Origin: Phycisphaerales bacterium
GTDB lineage: Bacteria > Planctomycetota > Phycisphaerae > Phycisphaerales > UBA1924
Length of the DNA: 41,627 nt
Assembly (NCBI GenBank): GCA_016764895.1
Contig: JAESRA010000139.1
Location: 1 to 41,627 of the forward strand
Direction: 5' to 3'
Made by a program: the position numbers and the translations under genes. This document shows, one piece after another, positions 9,825 through 19,915 of the stretch. The number at the start of each line of letters is the position of its first letter. Within the stretch, counting starts at the first letter, position 1. Under the pieces are notes generated by a model, which did no database searches, had not been told where the DNA came from, and saw nothing but the letters and a program-made list of their open reading frames with translations.

Positions 9825-11177
9825 TTACTCAAGGTTTTTGGGAATACCCAGTTCTTCACATTTCCGGTAGAGACTGGATATTCCGATCCCGAGACTCTTG
9901 GCGACCTCGGCTTTATCGTGGTGGTGTCTTCGGAGGCAGTGGATGATGTGTTGTCGTTCAAATTGTCGGATCGAATCGCGGAGATCTTCGCCGGAGTCAT
10001 CGTCTTGAAAGTCCACAGCGAATGGCATGTCTTCCAGGCATATCTCGCGTCCCTCAGCAAAAATGATTGCCCGCTCGATGACATTCTCCAATTCTCGGAT
10101 ATTTCCACGCCACGGATGGGTCAGTAGAGCGCGGATCGCGCCGTTGGTGATCCCAGTCACGCTTTTGTTCATTTGAGCAGAATATTTTTCCATAAAGTGA
10201 TGGACGAGAATTGGAATGTCTGATACTCGAGCCGCCAAGCTCGGTATTTGGAGTTTGACAACATCGAGCCGGTACAAAAGGTCTTCGCGGAACTTCCCGT
10301 CTTGGACCATTTTCTCAAGGTCCTGGTTTGATGCGGCGATCACGCGCACATCAATGGGACGCGGCCGAGTATTCCCGACGGGCACGACTACGCGTTCTTC
10401 GAGCACACGCAGCAGCGTGCTTTGGGCACTCATCGGGAGTGATGAAATCTCATCAAGGAACACCGTTCCCCCATTGGCGCTTTCAAAGAATCCGATACGG
10501 TCCTTGACCGCGCCGGTAAAGGCGCCCTTGCTGTGCCCGAACAACTCCGATTCGATCAGGCCTTCAGGGATTCCGCCGCAGTTGACGGCCACGAATGGTT
10601 TGGCACCCGTGATTCCGTTGTAATGGATCGCTTTGGCAAAAAGCTCCTTGCCTGTCCCTGATGCCCCAATGATGAGTACATTGCTTTTGACCGTCGAGAG
10701 CTTGCGGGCCAGCTCAAAGAGTTTGAGCATGTTGGGCGATTCGCTGACCAGGTGATGGAAGTCACTGTCGACCCCGAGCTGTTCTGCCATGATCCGGCGG
10801 TCACGCAAAATATCACTGAACTCGATCGCACGCTGAATCTTAAGCAGGAGATCATCAAACTGCACAGGCTTGAGTAGATAATCCCAAGCCCCGATCCGAA
10901 TCGCAGAAACCGCGTCTTCGACTGTGCCATAGGCGGTCATCATAATGATCGGCGTCTGAGGCGCTAGTTTTTTGAGATGGGCCAGCAGGTTCATCCCATC
11001 CATTTCAGGCATGCGTACATCCGAGAGTACCACATCGACCTCGCGTTCCAGAAGGATCTCGTGGGCAACCCGGCCGTTCTCTGCTTGAAGCGACTCGTAC
11101 CCTTCGTCCTCAAGAAGATTGGCCATCGACTCACGCAAAATAGTTTCATCGTCAACGATGAGTATGACTTTACTCAT
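9825..11177 (-). CDS. NtrC-family sigma54-dependent response regulator
   Basis: Receiver (VILIVDDETILRESM, DVVLSDVRMPEMDG), AAA+ (GASGTGKELFAKAIH), GAFTGA loop (HSKGAFTGAVKDRIG), Fis-type C-terminal HTH. Start at MSKVILIVDDE. Confidence 0.95.
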   Translation of the reverse strand: MSKVILIVDDETILRESMANLLEDEGYESLQAENGRVAHEILLEREVDVVLSDVRMPEMDGMNLLAHLKKLAPQTPIIMMTAYGTVEDAVSAIRIGAWDYLLKPVQFDDLLLKIQRAIEFSDILRDRRIMAEQLGVDSDFHHLVSESPNMLKLFELARKLSTVKSNVLIIGASGTGKELFAKAIHYNGITGAKPFVAVNCGGIPEGLIESELFGHSKGAFTGAVKDRIGFFESANGGTVFLDEISSLPMSAQSTLLRVLEERVVVPVGNTRPRPIDVRVIAASNQDLEKMVQDGKFREDLLYRLDVVKLQIPSLAARVSDIPILVHHFMEKYSAQMNKSVTGITNGAIRALLTHPWRGNIRELENVIERAIIFAEGREICLEDMPFAVDFQDDDSGEDLRDSIRQFERQHIIHCLRRHHHDKAEVAKSLGIGISSLYRKCEELGIPKNLE

Positions 11178-12808
11178 TGGGCGTATTCCTTTGCTGAGTG
11201 GTTCTCTCCATGGCAGCTCATGTAGCATTGCCCCGAAAATATGCCGAGGGATTCATACTTGAGGAAGCCGGTGATCTGATCTGGGAAGACGATCGATGTG
11301 TCAAAGTTAATTAGATGGCTGTTGTTGATGAGGTTGCCTTGTGAGGACGATATACCGTGAGAATCATGGCAAGCCGCACACGAGATATTTTGTTTGAGGT
11401 GGCTGCTGTGCGGGAAGGATCTGTCCGAGAGGATTCCATCATTTCCATCTCTCCAGTGGCAGGTGTAGCAGAGCGCGTAGGCCAAGGCGCTCTCTGGTGT
11501 GTTGTCCGCTGTTTCATAACGGGCAATCAGCAGCGGTTCCTCGTTGGATCCATGCACGCCATTGGGACCAGAGCCCCCGGCCAATTTGCTGGTATCAGAA
11601 CCATGACAATCACTGCAGTGCATCACGCTGCTTTCGGTCCATCCAGGCTTGAGACTCGGCACATTGGAATTATACCCTGGACCCACGATTGGATGGGATG
11701 AAACCGCCGAAGATGCGAACTCTAACCGGGTATTGGATTGCGTTATTTGCCTTGAAACATAGGGTGGAATTCCCGCTGGCTGATCGCCGTGGCATTTGAA
11801 GCAGACCTCATACTCGGCACTGGCTTTGGTGATCCATGCGCCCGAGGCGTTGATCCCGCTCACCTGACCCAGACTCGGATGGATCACCGGAGCCTCGGCC
11901 GTGCCTGGCATCATTGAGTGGGGATCATGGCAATCCGTGCACGACACCTGCCCGCCTGAGGGACCAGAGGAAAGAGTGTCCAACACCGAACCCGTGATAT
12001 TGTGGGTGCTGAACTTCTGGATATCGGCCTGGATGTTGCTTTCGCTGAGGAGAAAATTGTGGCATGTGAGGCAAGTGGCGGTGATGCCATCGGCGGTAAG
12101 AAGATACGGCCCGCTGGGTGAAGTATGGGGCTGATGGCAACTGCTGCATTCGTTGTGGGCGGCGACCGAGGTGATGGGCATCTGGTGGCATGTATAACAC
12201 AAGGCCGAGTCGGTGTTGTCCATCACCAAGAAATCGCCGAACGAGTTGTCGTGGACATCATGGCAGGTGGTGCATTGGAGTTCGCTGTTGGCGTCGAGTT
12301 TGACCTCAGGAGGCAACAAGTTTGGATCAATCAGATGCGGGTTGTTGGGAAGCAGCAGAGTGTCGTAGGGGAATGAGATGGGATGATCGTCGGAAAGATC
12401 GGTTCCTAGATTCGAAGAACCTGGGGGAAGCGTGGTAATCCCGGCTGACATTTGAATGTTCTGATCTCGTGAGATCACACTGCCCACCGCAATCGTTCCG
12501 TCGTGGCAGGACAGGCACATCTTGGACGAACCCGTGGGCTGGCCCGGATTGGCATCGAGAGAACTGCTTGTGTATACCGAATATGCGGAGACGGGGAGGT
12601 AGCGGTTCCAAAGGGGCTGAATCAACGACGCGTTGTGCGAGGTGTGACAGAAAATACAAACCTGCGCTTCGGTTGCTGCGCGGACAGGGCCTGATCCCCC
12701 GGCCGAGAGATTGTGCGGCGTATCGAGAATGCTCTGCCCCTGCCCCATCGCCATGGCGCTGGAGAAACACACAACAAACAGAACACCGAGTTGATGGATT
12801 GATTTCAC
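11174..12808 (-). CDS. 12-heme-motif exported multiheme cytochrome c
   Basis: 11 CXXCH plus terminal CYMSCH (CX3CH); signal peptide MKSIHQLGVLFVVCFSSAMAMGQ. ATGA overlap with the regulator. Confidence 0.9.
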   Translation of the reverse strand: MKSIHQLGVLFVVCFSSAMAMGQGQSILDTPHNLSAGGSGPVRAATEAQVCIFCHTSHNASLIQPLWNRYLPVSAYSVYTSSSLDANPGQPTGSSKMCLSCHDGTIAVGSVISRDQNIQMSAGITTLPPGSSNLGTDLSDDHPISFPYDTLLLPNNPHLIDPNLLPPEVKLDANSELQCTTCHDVHDNSFGDFLVMDNTDSALCYTCHQMPITSVAAHNECSSCHQPHTSPSGPYLLTADGITATCLTCHNFLLSESNIQADIQKFSTHNITGSVLDTLSSGPSGGQVSCTDCHDPHSMMPGTAEAPVIHPSLGQVSGINASGAWITKASAEYEVCFKCHGDQPAGIPPYVSRQITQSNTRLEFASSAVSSHPIVGPGYNSNVPSLKPGWTESSVMHCSDCHGSDTSKLAGGSGPNGVHGSNEEPLLIARYETADNTPESALAYALCYTCHWRDGNDGILSDRSFPHSSHLKQNISCAACHDSHGISSSQGNLINNSHLINFDTSIVFPDQITGFLKYESLGIFSGQCYMSCHGENHSAKEYAQ

Positions 12809-13908
12809 TGCTGATCCTCCGGAAGATAACGGAATACCTGAAGTCTCTGATTATAGGAGTCGGCGACCCAGATGAGATTGTTCCGATCAATATGAATCCC
12901 GGTCGGGAGCCAGAACTGACCGGGCCCGTGCCCCTCTTGACCAAAGGAAAGCAGCAAGCTGCCCTGGGTATCAAAGATTTGCACTGATTCGAAATGCGAA
13001 TCAATTACATAGAGATGCCCATCTTGATCGAATGCAATGCCCTTTGGGTGTGAGAAAAAACCAGGCACATCGCCTTTTTCGCCTATTTGCCGTATGGGAT
13101 TGAGATCGGGATCAAAGACCTGCACACGGAAATTGAGTGAATCGCTCACATACAACGAGCCATCGTCGGTCATCGCGACATTGGTCGGAAAGTTAAACTC
13201 GCCCAGCGATGTCCCGCGTTTCCCGATTCTTTGAAGCAACTCACCATCAAATGAAAGCACGGCGATCTGATGGGCTCCGGTATCGGCAACAAATATCCGA
13301 TGAGTAGCCGGGTCCATCACGATCCCGCTGGGCTTGTTGAGTTGGCCGTCTCCGATCGTCCCTTGATACTCGCCGACCGAACTAAAAACATGAATAATCC
13401 CCGCAGCGGCATCTGATACAAGAAGGCGTCCGAGTGAATCAAAGAAAATTCCGACCGGCTGTGCAAATGAACCCTCAAGAGGGTCTGGCTTCCATTGCTC
13501 ATAGGACCTGGATTCAAGATCAAAGACATGCACGAGCTGCGCGTTGGAATCGCACACAAAGACACGACCGGCCCCGTCGCTGCAAACCGCAAAAGGAGTG
13601 AGCATGGCCTTGGTTGATTCTTGGCCGAACAGCGTCTCGGCGAGCGATTTGAACATTGATTTGCCAGGCTTGAGATCCTCCTCGCCCATAAGTGAACCCA
13701 CATACTCGATCCGTCCTACTTCAGGCGGCGAGGGCCAAACCAACGGCGTCTCCAACGGTTCAAAGATCACCCCCTTGGGCTGAGAACACCCTGCGATGGG
13801 CAAGGCCAGAAACAACACCACAACCAAGAACCGCCAACTGTAAAAAATGCGTGCCGGGTCTGGAATAAATGCTGTGGGGAACATGGAAATGTTGGTGTTT
13901 GTGCTCAT
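12805..13908 (-). CDS. NHL-repeat beta-propeller lipoprotein
   Basis: Lipobox-like LPIAGC; repeated NHL blades such as FNFPTNVAMTDDGSLYVSDSLNFRVQVFD. Confidence 0.88.
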   Translation of the reverse strand: MSTNTNISMFPTAFIPDPARIFYSWRFLVVVLFLALPIAGCSQPKGVIFEPLETPLVWPSPPEVGRIEYVGSLMGEEDLKPGKSMFKSLAETLFGQESTKAMLTPFAVCSDGAGRVFVCDSNAQLVHVFDLESRSYEQWKPDPLEGSFAQPVGIFFDSLGRLLVSDAAAGIIHVFSSVGEYQGTIGDGQLNKPSGIVMDPATHRIFVADTGAHQIAVLSFDGELLQRIGKRGTSLGEFNFPTNVAMTDDGSLYVSDSLNFRVQVFDPDLNPIRQIGEKGDVPGFFSHPKGIAFDQDGHLYVIDSHFESVQIFDTQGSLLLSFGQEGHGPGQFWLPTGIHIDRNNLIWVADSYNQRLQVFRYLPEDQQ

Positions 13909-13932
13909 GTGTATATTCCTGAGTTCTCGGGA

Positions 13933-15966
13933 TCAGAACTCTCTGCGTGCCCCAAAGGTCAGTGTTTGAGATGTGGCGTCCCGTGTATTGCTTGTGATCC
14001 ACGAGCCCCGCAAGGAGCCATAGAGCACCGTCTGGCGGTGCCTCCAGTTGATATCCATGGATACTTCGTAGGCATCCGAATTTGAGCCCATGCTGTCATT
14101 CTCGGTTCTCCAGGTCCCCGATATAGAACTCCTCAACCGCTCACGATGCTTGGTGGCCCATCGGGATGTGATATTGGTGACCGTAGTCCGAAGATCGTCA
14201 TCAACCCGGTCGGTTTCTTGGAAATAGGCATTGATTGATATTGAATTTTTATTGTTGATCCGATTGTTGTACCGCCCTTCAAAGCGAATCGTGTTAAACG
14301 GCGAAAGCGTGCTGTCATGGATCTGATACTCGGCGGTCAAAGAAACATGACCAAGATCATAATCGACACCAACAATCAGATCGTCAAACTCATTCTCCTG
14401 GAACGCGACAAGCCCGATGACGGATCGGTTTTGAGTTTGATTGCGGTACCGGACATACGGGCTCAATCCACGGAGTGGTCCATCGACAAACCTGTAGCGG
14501 ACGGTTGTCCCGAAGCCCAGTGTATCGGTGGTGTTCTCGGGCTCGGGGCCGATTTGGTAGGTAATGAGCACCGATTGCCCCCCAGCGATCGCCCCGCCGA
14601 GTACGCGGGTAATTTCGATACTGTCGCCCAACACACGGACCGTGTAGTCGGCGCCTTCTAGATAAATGATCAGCCCGGGGAGATCGGTGATCACAATTGA
14701 TGCGGAAACGATGTTGCGCCGGGCCAGAGTGATGATCCCTGATGGACCAAAGGAGTACGGCTCATCGGTGATGAAGATCGAAGCACCCCGTTCGCCATCG
14801 CTCTGATGGTTGTAGTTCACATTGGCCGAGGCGTGGATAACGCCTTTGGGTACTTTTTTCTGGTACTTCAACGCAAGATTCCCGAAGTATTGCGTACTCT
14901 CAAAGTTGCCCTCAGAAATACTGAGCATACTGGCGCCGATTTCTCCGGATGTTGTCAAACTGTCGAATAGATCATGGCGAAAACTCGCAACTCCGCGATG
15001 CGTTGTCTGATCGCTCAACCTTCGTTTTTGCTGATCGAACAGGTAGACATACTTGGTCTCGAAGGTTTTTGAATGTGCGAGCCGCAGCGTTTCGTCTAGC
15101 CGGTATCGGTCAACGGGGAACAGCCCCGATTCTTGGTATATTCTGAAAGCCGAGCGAATGCTGTGCTGTGAGTCGGCCCCGAAGTCATAGGTGTGGTTGA
15201 TGAATGCGTCGTGTTTTGTAAACGAGTTTGGGGCAAGAATCTGTCCGGCCTCGTCAACAATTGAGAGCGTGTAGTCCCACCAGAATCGGTGACCGTTGGT
15301 CGCCCTGATCCGGCCTTGCCATGCGAATGAATCTTGAATAATCTCAGAATCGGTTCCGCTGAATCGGCCTGTCTGTATCTGCTCGCGATGGAAGTATTGG
15401 AACTGTTGTGGCAAGAAGTCGGAGTTCAGCAAGAGCCGAACCCCGTGTTCGGTGCTGATACTATCGAGCGAATCGGCGAACTGACGATCAAGAAGAACCT
15501 GGGATCGCCTCGAATAAATGGTCAGCGGTGTTTTACTCCGGCCAAGAATAAGAGCACTCACATCATACTCGCTGACCGATTCGGAGGTCCTGGTTTCATT
15601 GCTCAGTGTATCAGAGTCAATGCTTTCTTGTGAGAGCCGGAAGTTGACATTCAGATCAAGACTGATGAGGTTCGGGTCTCCGATGAACGCCTCGGTGGTG
15701 ATACCGAGTGATTCTCGGAACAGGTTCTCGACCGTCTTGGTCGTCACCCCGGCGCTGTTGGTGCTCTCATCAAGGCGGTATCTCCAGTAGCCCTCTATTG
15801 AAATTTCCAAGCGGACAACCTCGAAATACTTCAAGTCATCTCGTTGCCCGATGATAATCGGTCCGCCGTCCTGTGCCCATCCGACCGATGACACCAAAAT
15901 CATGCAGGTAGCCATCGCCCTGAGCAGCAGCCGTAAACCAACAAATTCGGTACGCTCAAGAGCCAT
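13933..15966 (-). CDS. Putative outer-membrane beta-barrel protein with an embedded soluble domain
   Basis: Start MALERTEFVGLRLLLRAMATCMILVSSVGWAQ; long alternating amphipathic strands; ends TLTFGARREF with C-terminal Phe. Likely start 15966 rather than 16137, which would overlap the upstream gene heavily. Confidence 0.75.
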   Translation of the reverse strand: MALERTEFVGLRLLLRAMATCMILVSSVGWAQDGGPIIIGQRDDLKYFEVVRLEISIEGYWRYRLDESTNSAGVTTKTVENLFRESLGITTEAFIGDPNLISLDLNVNFRLSQESIDSDTLSNETRTSESVSEYDVSALILGRSKTPLTIYSRRSQVLLDRQFADSLDSISTEHGVRLLLNSDFLPQQFQYFHREQIQTGRFSGTDSEIIQDSFAWQGRIRATNGHRFWWDYTLSIVDEAGQILAPNSFTKHDAFINHTYDFGADSQHSIRSAFRIYQESGLFPVDRYRLDETLRLAHSKTFETKYVYLFDQQKRRLSDQTTHRGVASFRHDLFDSLTTSGEIGASMLSISEGNFESTQYFGNLALKYQKKVPKGVIHASANVNYNHQSDGERGASIFITDEPYSFGPSGIITLARRNIVSASIVITDLPGLIIYLEGADYTVRVLGDSIEITRVLGGAIAGGQSVLITYQIGPEPENTTDTLGFGTTVRYRFVDGPLRGLSPYVRYRNQTQNRSVIGLVAFQENEFDDLIVGVDYDLGHVSLTAEYQIHDSTLSPFNTIRFEGRYNNRINNKNSISINAYFQETDRVDDDLRTTVTNITSRWATKHRERLRSSISGTWRTENDSMGSNSDAYEVSMDINWRHRQTVLYGSLRGSWITSNTRDATSQTLTFGARREF

Positions 15967-16645
15967 GGTCCCCTTCCGGCTGGAGTATTGATGAACCCGA
16001 CTGCCCGGACTCTTGAAGATCGCTTTGCTCAGTTCCCGATTTATCAGTGGGATCCGAATCAAGTTTCGATACACTGAGAAGGAAGAATGGGGAATCCCCG
16101 CCGTGTCCGGCGTGACAGTCGATGCAGTTTCTCTCAAGGTCTGAATGGGACAGATTCAGCCCATCATCTTTGACTTCATGGCATTGGGTACACATGCCCG
16201 GGCCATCATCTCTGAGAAGATTCGCAAGTGCCGAGTAATGCGGGTTATGACACATCAAACAAGCCTCGCCAAGGACCGCGCCATGCATGTAGGAATACTC
16301 ATAGGCAACACCAACATGACATTTAGAACACATGCTTGAATCGTTCTTGGCGAGCGTCATGTCCGAAGGATCTGCGTGGCACTCTAAACACGCTTCTTGG
16401 GTGAACGGCTGGTGCTCAGAATAAGTTGGACTCTGGGCCACTGCCAACCCGCCGAACCGATCCGGGGCATTAGGATCGGGCACACCATCAAAAAAGAAAC
16501 TGAGCATCTTGTAGTTTTTTTCGACACTGCATCCACCCCACCACAGCAACAGCGTGCCCGCAGCAAGAGCAACCAGTATAAACGGCTGAATCTTCCGCAG
16601 GAACTTATCCACCTCTTTCCGTATGGCTGATTTGCCCTTGGACAT
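15956..16645 (-). CDS. Membrane-anchored pentaheme cytochrome c
   Basis: N-terminal TM (FILVALAAGTLLLWWGGCSVEKN); CLECH, CSKCH, CLMCH, CTQCH, CIDCH. Confidence 0.88.
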   Translation of the reverse strand: MSKGKSAIRKEVDKFLRKIQPFILVALAAGTLLLWWGGCSVEKNYKMLSFFFDGVPDPNAPDRFGGLAVAQSPTYSEHQPFTQEACLECHADPSDMTLAKNDSSMCSKCHVGVAYEYSYMHGAVLGEACLMCHNPHYSALANLLRDDGPGMCTQCHEVKDDGLNLSHSDLERNCIDCHAGHGGDSPFFLLSVSKLDSDPTDKSGTEQSDLQESGQSGSSILQPEGDHGS

Positions 16646-16656
16646 CAGGCAATCTC

Positions 16657-17934
16657 CTACGGGGAGTTCGGTTCTACGGATTCTTCTTCTGCACTTTCAT
16701 TGATACCCTGCACCTCAGGAATATCGTTGGTCAGTGCGTTGGTCTCACCATCCTCTTGGACACCCGATGGCACACCAGAGCTTTGCCCGGCAATGTCGTC
16801 GGTGGTCATTCCTTCCCGGAGTTGGCCAAAGGCAAATACACTGATCTTATTTGGACCGAACTGATTGGTCACAATCACAATCTGCTCGGCCTTGAACGCG
16901 GGATGGATGTACTCTTGGAAATACTCCATATCTTGATCGGTTGTGCATACGCCCGCCGGGAGATTCATGGCCCCTGGATGACCGCCGCCAGACCCAAAGA
17001 ACATCAGTACCTGCCCATCGCTATTAAACATCTGAACATTGTCAAACGCGGCGTCGGCGACATACACAATGCCACCACTATCGACAGACAGGTGCTTGGG
17101 CCTGACAAATAAACCCGCAGAGTCCCCGATCGTCCCCACCGCTTTGATAAAATTACCATCGTTATCAAATTTTTGCAGACGGCACTTAATGACATCGCTG
17201 ACATAGACGAACCCTTCGTCATCCACATCAATGCCAAGCGGGCGTACAAAAAACCCGTCTTCTCCGCCAGGGCCTCCGATGGTACGGAGTTGAGCCCCAT
17301 CATGCCGGCTCAAAACCAAAACACTCTGGGTCCCAAAGTCCGAGACATAGAGCTCGTCTCCATGGATCGCAATCCCCACAGGTTTGAATCCTGAGTGCCC
17401 AAAAGACTTGACATGGCGTTCGTTTGCATCAAATACAAAGATGACACCACGGACCGCGTCTGCGACATACTTCATCCCGTCCGGGGAGATCGCGACATCG
17501 GTGGGCTGGGCCATTCCGCCAAGGCCACTGGTGGTCAGAATCCGGGTCTGACGCTTTTTGAGATCGAGAACAACAAGGCCCGGGTTACGGATATCACAGA
17601 TGTAAATTTTCCCGTCCCACATCTCGACCCCATAGGGCTTATTGATGGGGAGGACACTCGAATCTTTCCCATAGATCAGATCGTCGAGCTTGCTCCGTTT
17701 GAGTTCAATGTCCGAACTGTATCGGTAAGAAACAAGAAACTGCACACGGGGCTCGGCGGGGAACAAGGGCCAGAATGAGTACTGACGATCTTCTTTCGCC
17801 ACGACCCGGCTCGGTGTTGAGGCGCATCCGATGACAAGCATGCTTGCCATAAAGAGACATGAGAACAATAAAAAATGGCGTACAACGGTAGAAGCGATCA
17901 TCGGAGCCCAGGCGGCTTGTTCGGCGGTTCTCAT
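16657..17934 (-). CDS. NHL-repeat beta-propeller lipoprotein
   Basis: Lipobox-like SMLVIGCAS; blades such as VRPLGIDVDDEGFVYVSDVIKCRLQKFDNDGNF. Start uncertain (17994, 17934 or 17901). Confidence 0.85.
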   Translation of the reverse strand: MRTAEQAAWAPMIASTVVRHFLLFSCLFMASMLVIGCASTPSRVVAKEDRQYSFWPLFPAEPRVQFLVSYRYSSDIELKRSKLDDLIYGKDSSVLPINKPYGVEMWDGKIYICDIRNPGLVVLDLKKRQTRILTTSGLGGMAQPTDVAISPDGMKYVADAVRGVIFVFDANERHVKSFGHSGFKPVGIAIHGDELYVSDFGTQSVLVLSRHDGAQLRTIGGPGGEDGFFVRPLGIDVDDEGFVYVSDVIKCRLQKFDNDGNFIKAVGTIGDSAGLFVRPKHLSVDSGGIVYVADAAFDNVQMFNSDGQVLMFFGSGGGHPGAMNLPAGVCTTDQDMEYFQEYIHPAFKAEQIVIVTNQFGPNKISVFAFGQLREGMTTDDIAGQSSGVPSGVQEDGETNALTNDIPEVQGINESAEEESVEPNSP

Positions 17935-18017
17935 TTTCGGATACCTCAATGTATGCCGAACGCCTAGCCGTTTGACCAGGCGTCGGGGCTTCAAGTGAAC
18001 ATATTGTAGCAGAACTT

Positions 18018-18059
18018 AAATGCCATCACCGAAACATCTATTGCCCGGCGGTGGCATTT
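18018..18059 (-). terminator. Imperfect 14-bp stem-loop after the tetraheme gene; terminator, attenuator or RNA-stability hairpin
   Basis: AAATGCCATCACCG (18018-18031) versus CGGCGGTGGCATTT (18046-18059), with one wobble and one mismatch; weak U-tract. Confidence 0.5.
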
Positions 18060-18070
18060 AGAGATGGTGC

Positions 18071-18718
18071 TTACTTGATGTGGCAGCTCAAGCACAGGGC
18101 ACTTGAGTTGTTTGTCATCCGAAGTTGATGGTCATATCCCTTGTAGTGAGGGGTGTGGCATGTCATGCAACCAACGACATAATCGAGGGTTCCATCAACA
18201 TTCATTTCACGGAGCTTCAACTCGCCATTGGGGCCGAGTTTGTGGTTTGCATCGGCGGGTTGCCATCTGCTTGAGCCTTCTTCTAGATAGACTGCATCAC
18301 GACCGATTGGATGATCGTCAGCCAGATCGGTGCCGATTTTTTCATCACCGTTGATGAAGATGGACCCAACCGAACCGCCGTATGCATCAAGAGCAATTGT
18401 CCCGTCATGGCAGCTCATGCAAAGACGGCTAAGCTTGTCAAACGCAGCGTCTCCATCATCTGGACCAGCATCATAAGTATTGCCATCATACATGGTGTAC
18501 ACGGCTGTGGTTAATGTATGATTCCACAACCATCCGACTGGTTCGCCGGATTCATCGACAACGGCATTGTGGGGGGTATGGCATGGCTTACAGATTTCTC
18601 CACCAGCCCATCCTGTCCCACTAAAGTCGTGCGCTTCACCAACCATGGATTGACCCAAAGCAGGTGATGCAAGAAGTGCCGCAAATGTCCCCGAAAAGAG
18701 CAGTGTGCGGAGTTTCAT
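18071..18718 (-). CDS. Exported tetraheme cytochrome c
   Basis: Signal peptide MKLRTLLFSGTFAALLASPALGQ; CKPCH, CMSCH, CMTCH, CLSCH. Confidence 0.92.
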   Translation of the reverse strand: MKLRTLLFSGTFAALLASPALGQSMVGEAHDFSGTGWAGGEICKPCHTPHNAVVDESGEPVGWLWNHTLTTAVYTMYDGNTYDAGPDDGDAAFDKLSRLCMSCHDGTIALDAYGGSVGSIFINGDEKIGTDLADDHPIGRDAVYLEEGSSRWQPADANHKLGPNGELKLREMNVDGTLDYVVGCMTCHTPHYKGYDHQLRMTNNSSALCLSCHIK

Positions 18719-18811
18719 GATTAATCTCCTATTCCTTATTTGTTGTATGGCAAATTAAGGTGAGGAGACCATCTCCGATCCGCATTTGCCCGGATTGAAC
18801 ACTTAAGGATG

Positions 18812-18827
18812 TGCAAATCCCGTACCA
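18812..18827 (-). promoter_or_regulatory. Sigma54 (-24/-12) promoter, minus strand: TGGTACGGGATTTGCA
   Basis: One mismatch to TGGCACG-N4-TTGCW. Its first 15 bases are identical to the 9678..9693 site. Lies ~94 nt upstream of the tetraheme gene. Confidence 0.78.
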
Positions 18828-19057
18828 CATCCGCAACACCTAAAACCAGCGATTACAAGCTGATACGAGGGTTTTTTGTTTATGAGCGAACACCAATTCC
18901 GTAATCTAAGAACTGACCCCCGATAAAGTTCCCATGGTTCGGATGATCCGACTGTACGGATACCAGACACCAAAACTTCAAATTGCGACGAGGTCTTCCC
19001 AAACCCGGGCAACTCATGGCCGATGGGGCTCCAAAGTGGAGGGAGAACGCCTTGGGC

Positions 19058-19915
19058 ATGCCAAAAATACCAATTCTCAATACCGATAAAAACGGAACTT
19101 TCAGCGTCTACGGAGGGCTCGTTCTCGCATTCATTGGGCTTGCGGGAGCTGGAACTCTTGTTGAATCCGAATCGGCATCCGCTCAAGTCCCAGAGTTTGT
19201 CCACGATCGGTATTCTTTAGAGAGCATGTCCGGGCGGGGCAGCAGCCCATGCCTGGATTGCCATACCTTTGACCCGCTGTTTTCTCACCCTGTCGAGGTT
19301 GTGCCCCCGCCATCGATGGCCGTGCCTGCGGGCCTCCCGCTGATCAACGGGATGGTGACCTGCGTCACATGTCATTCCAACGCCGATGGCAGCCACCTCT
19401 CCACCACTCCCGGCCAAGGCGGCGATGAACATCTGAGCTACACCATTACAGGCGCCGGGCTTTGTATCCAGTGCCATGATTCCAATAACTACACGGCACA
19501 GGACATGCATGCCAGATCAACCCAATTTGCTCACCTACCACATTCAACAGGCGGGCAAGGCCGACGAACCGCCTCGTCGGGGGCGATTCCTGATTGGCTC
19601 GACTCCGAAAGCGACTCCTGCATGACCTGTCATGATGGAGCGATGGCCAGCGGGTCGGGAACTTTCAGTGGTTTGTCAGGGAGTTCGGTGTATAACCTCT
19701 CCGACTCTGAGCATCCCCTCGGGGCGTACCGGCTCTCCAATCCATCGGACGCCGACGGCCCGCTCAAGCCGATTTCAATGCTCGATCATCGGATTCGCCT
19801 ATTCGACAACCAGGTCGGATGCGGATCATGCCACAGCGTCTACTCTGGACAGAGCGATCTGCTGGTCATGTCCAACGAGGGAAGCCAGTTGTGTCTTGGA
19901 TGCCACGAATACTGA
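19058..19915 (+). CDS. Exported hexaheme cytochrome c
   Basis: Start MPKIPILNTDKNGTFSVYGGLVLAFIGLAGAGTL; CLDCH, CVTCH, CIQCH, CMTCH, CGSCH, CLGCH. Divergent from the tetraheme gene. Confidence 0.85.
   Translation: MPKIPILNTDKNGTFSVYGGLVLAFIGLAGAGTLVESESASAQVPEFVHDRYSLESMSGRGSSPCLDCHTFDPLFSHPVEVVPPPSMAVPAGLPLINGMVTCVTCHSNADGSHLSTTPGQGGDEHLSYTITGAGLCIQCHDSNNYTAQDMHARSTQFAHLPHSTGGQGRRTASSGAIPDWLDSESDSCMTCHDGAMASGSGTFSGLSGSSVYNLSDSEHPLGAYRLSNPSDADGPLKPISMLDHRIRLFDNQVGCGSCHSVYSGQSDLLVMSNEGSQLCLGCHEY

Noticed and set aside
18719-19057. Sigma54 promoter for the plus-strand hexaheme gene
   Set aside because: Searched by eye for GG-N10-GC in the plus orientation; no convincing -24/-12 pair found.
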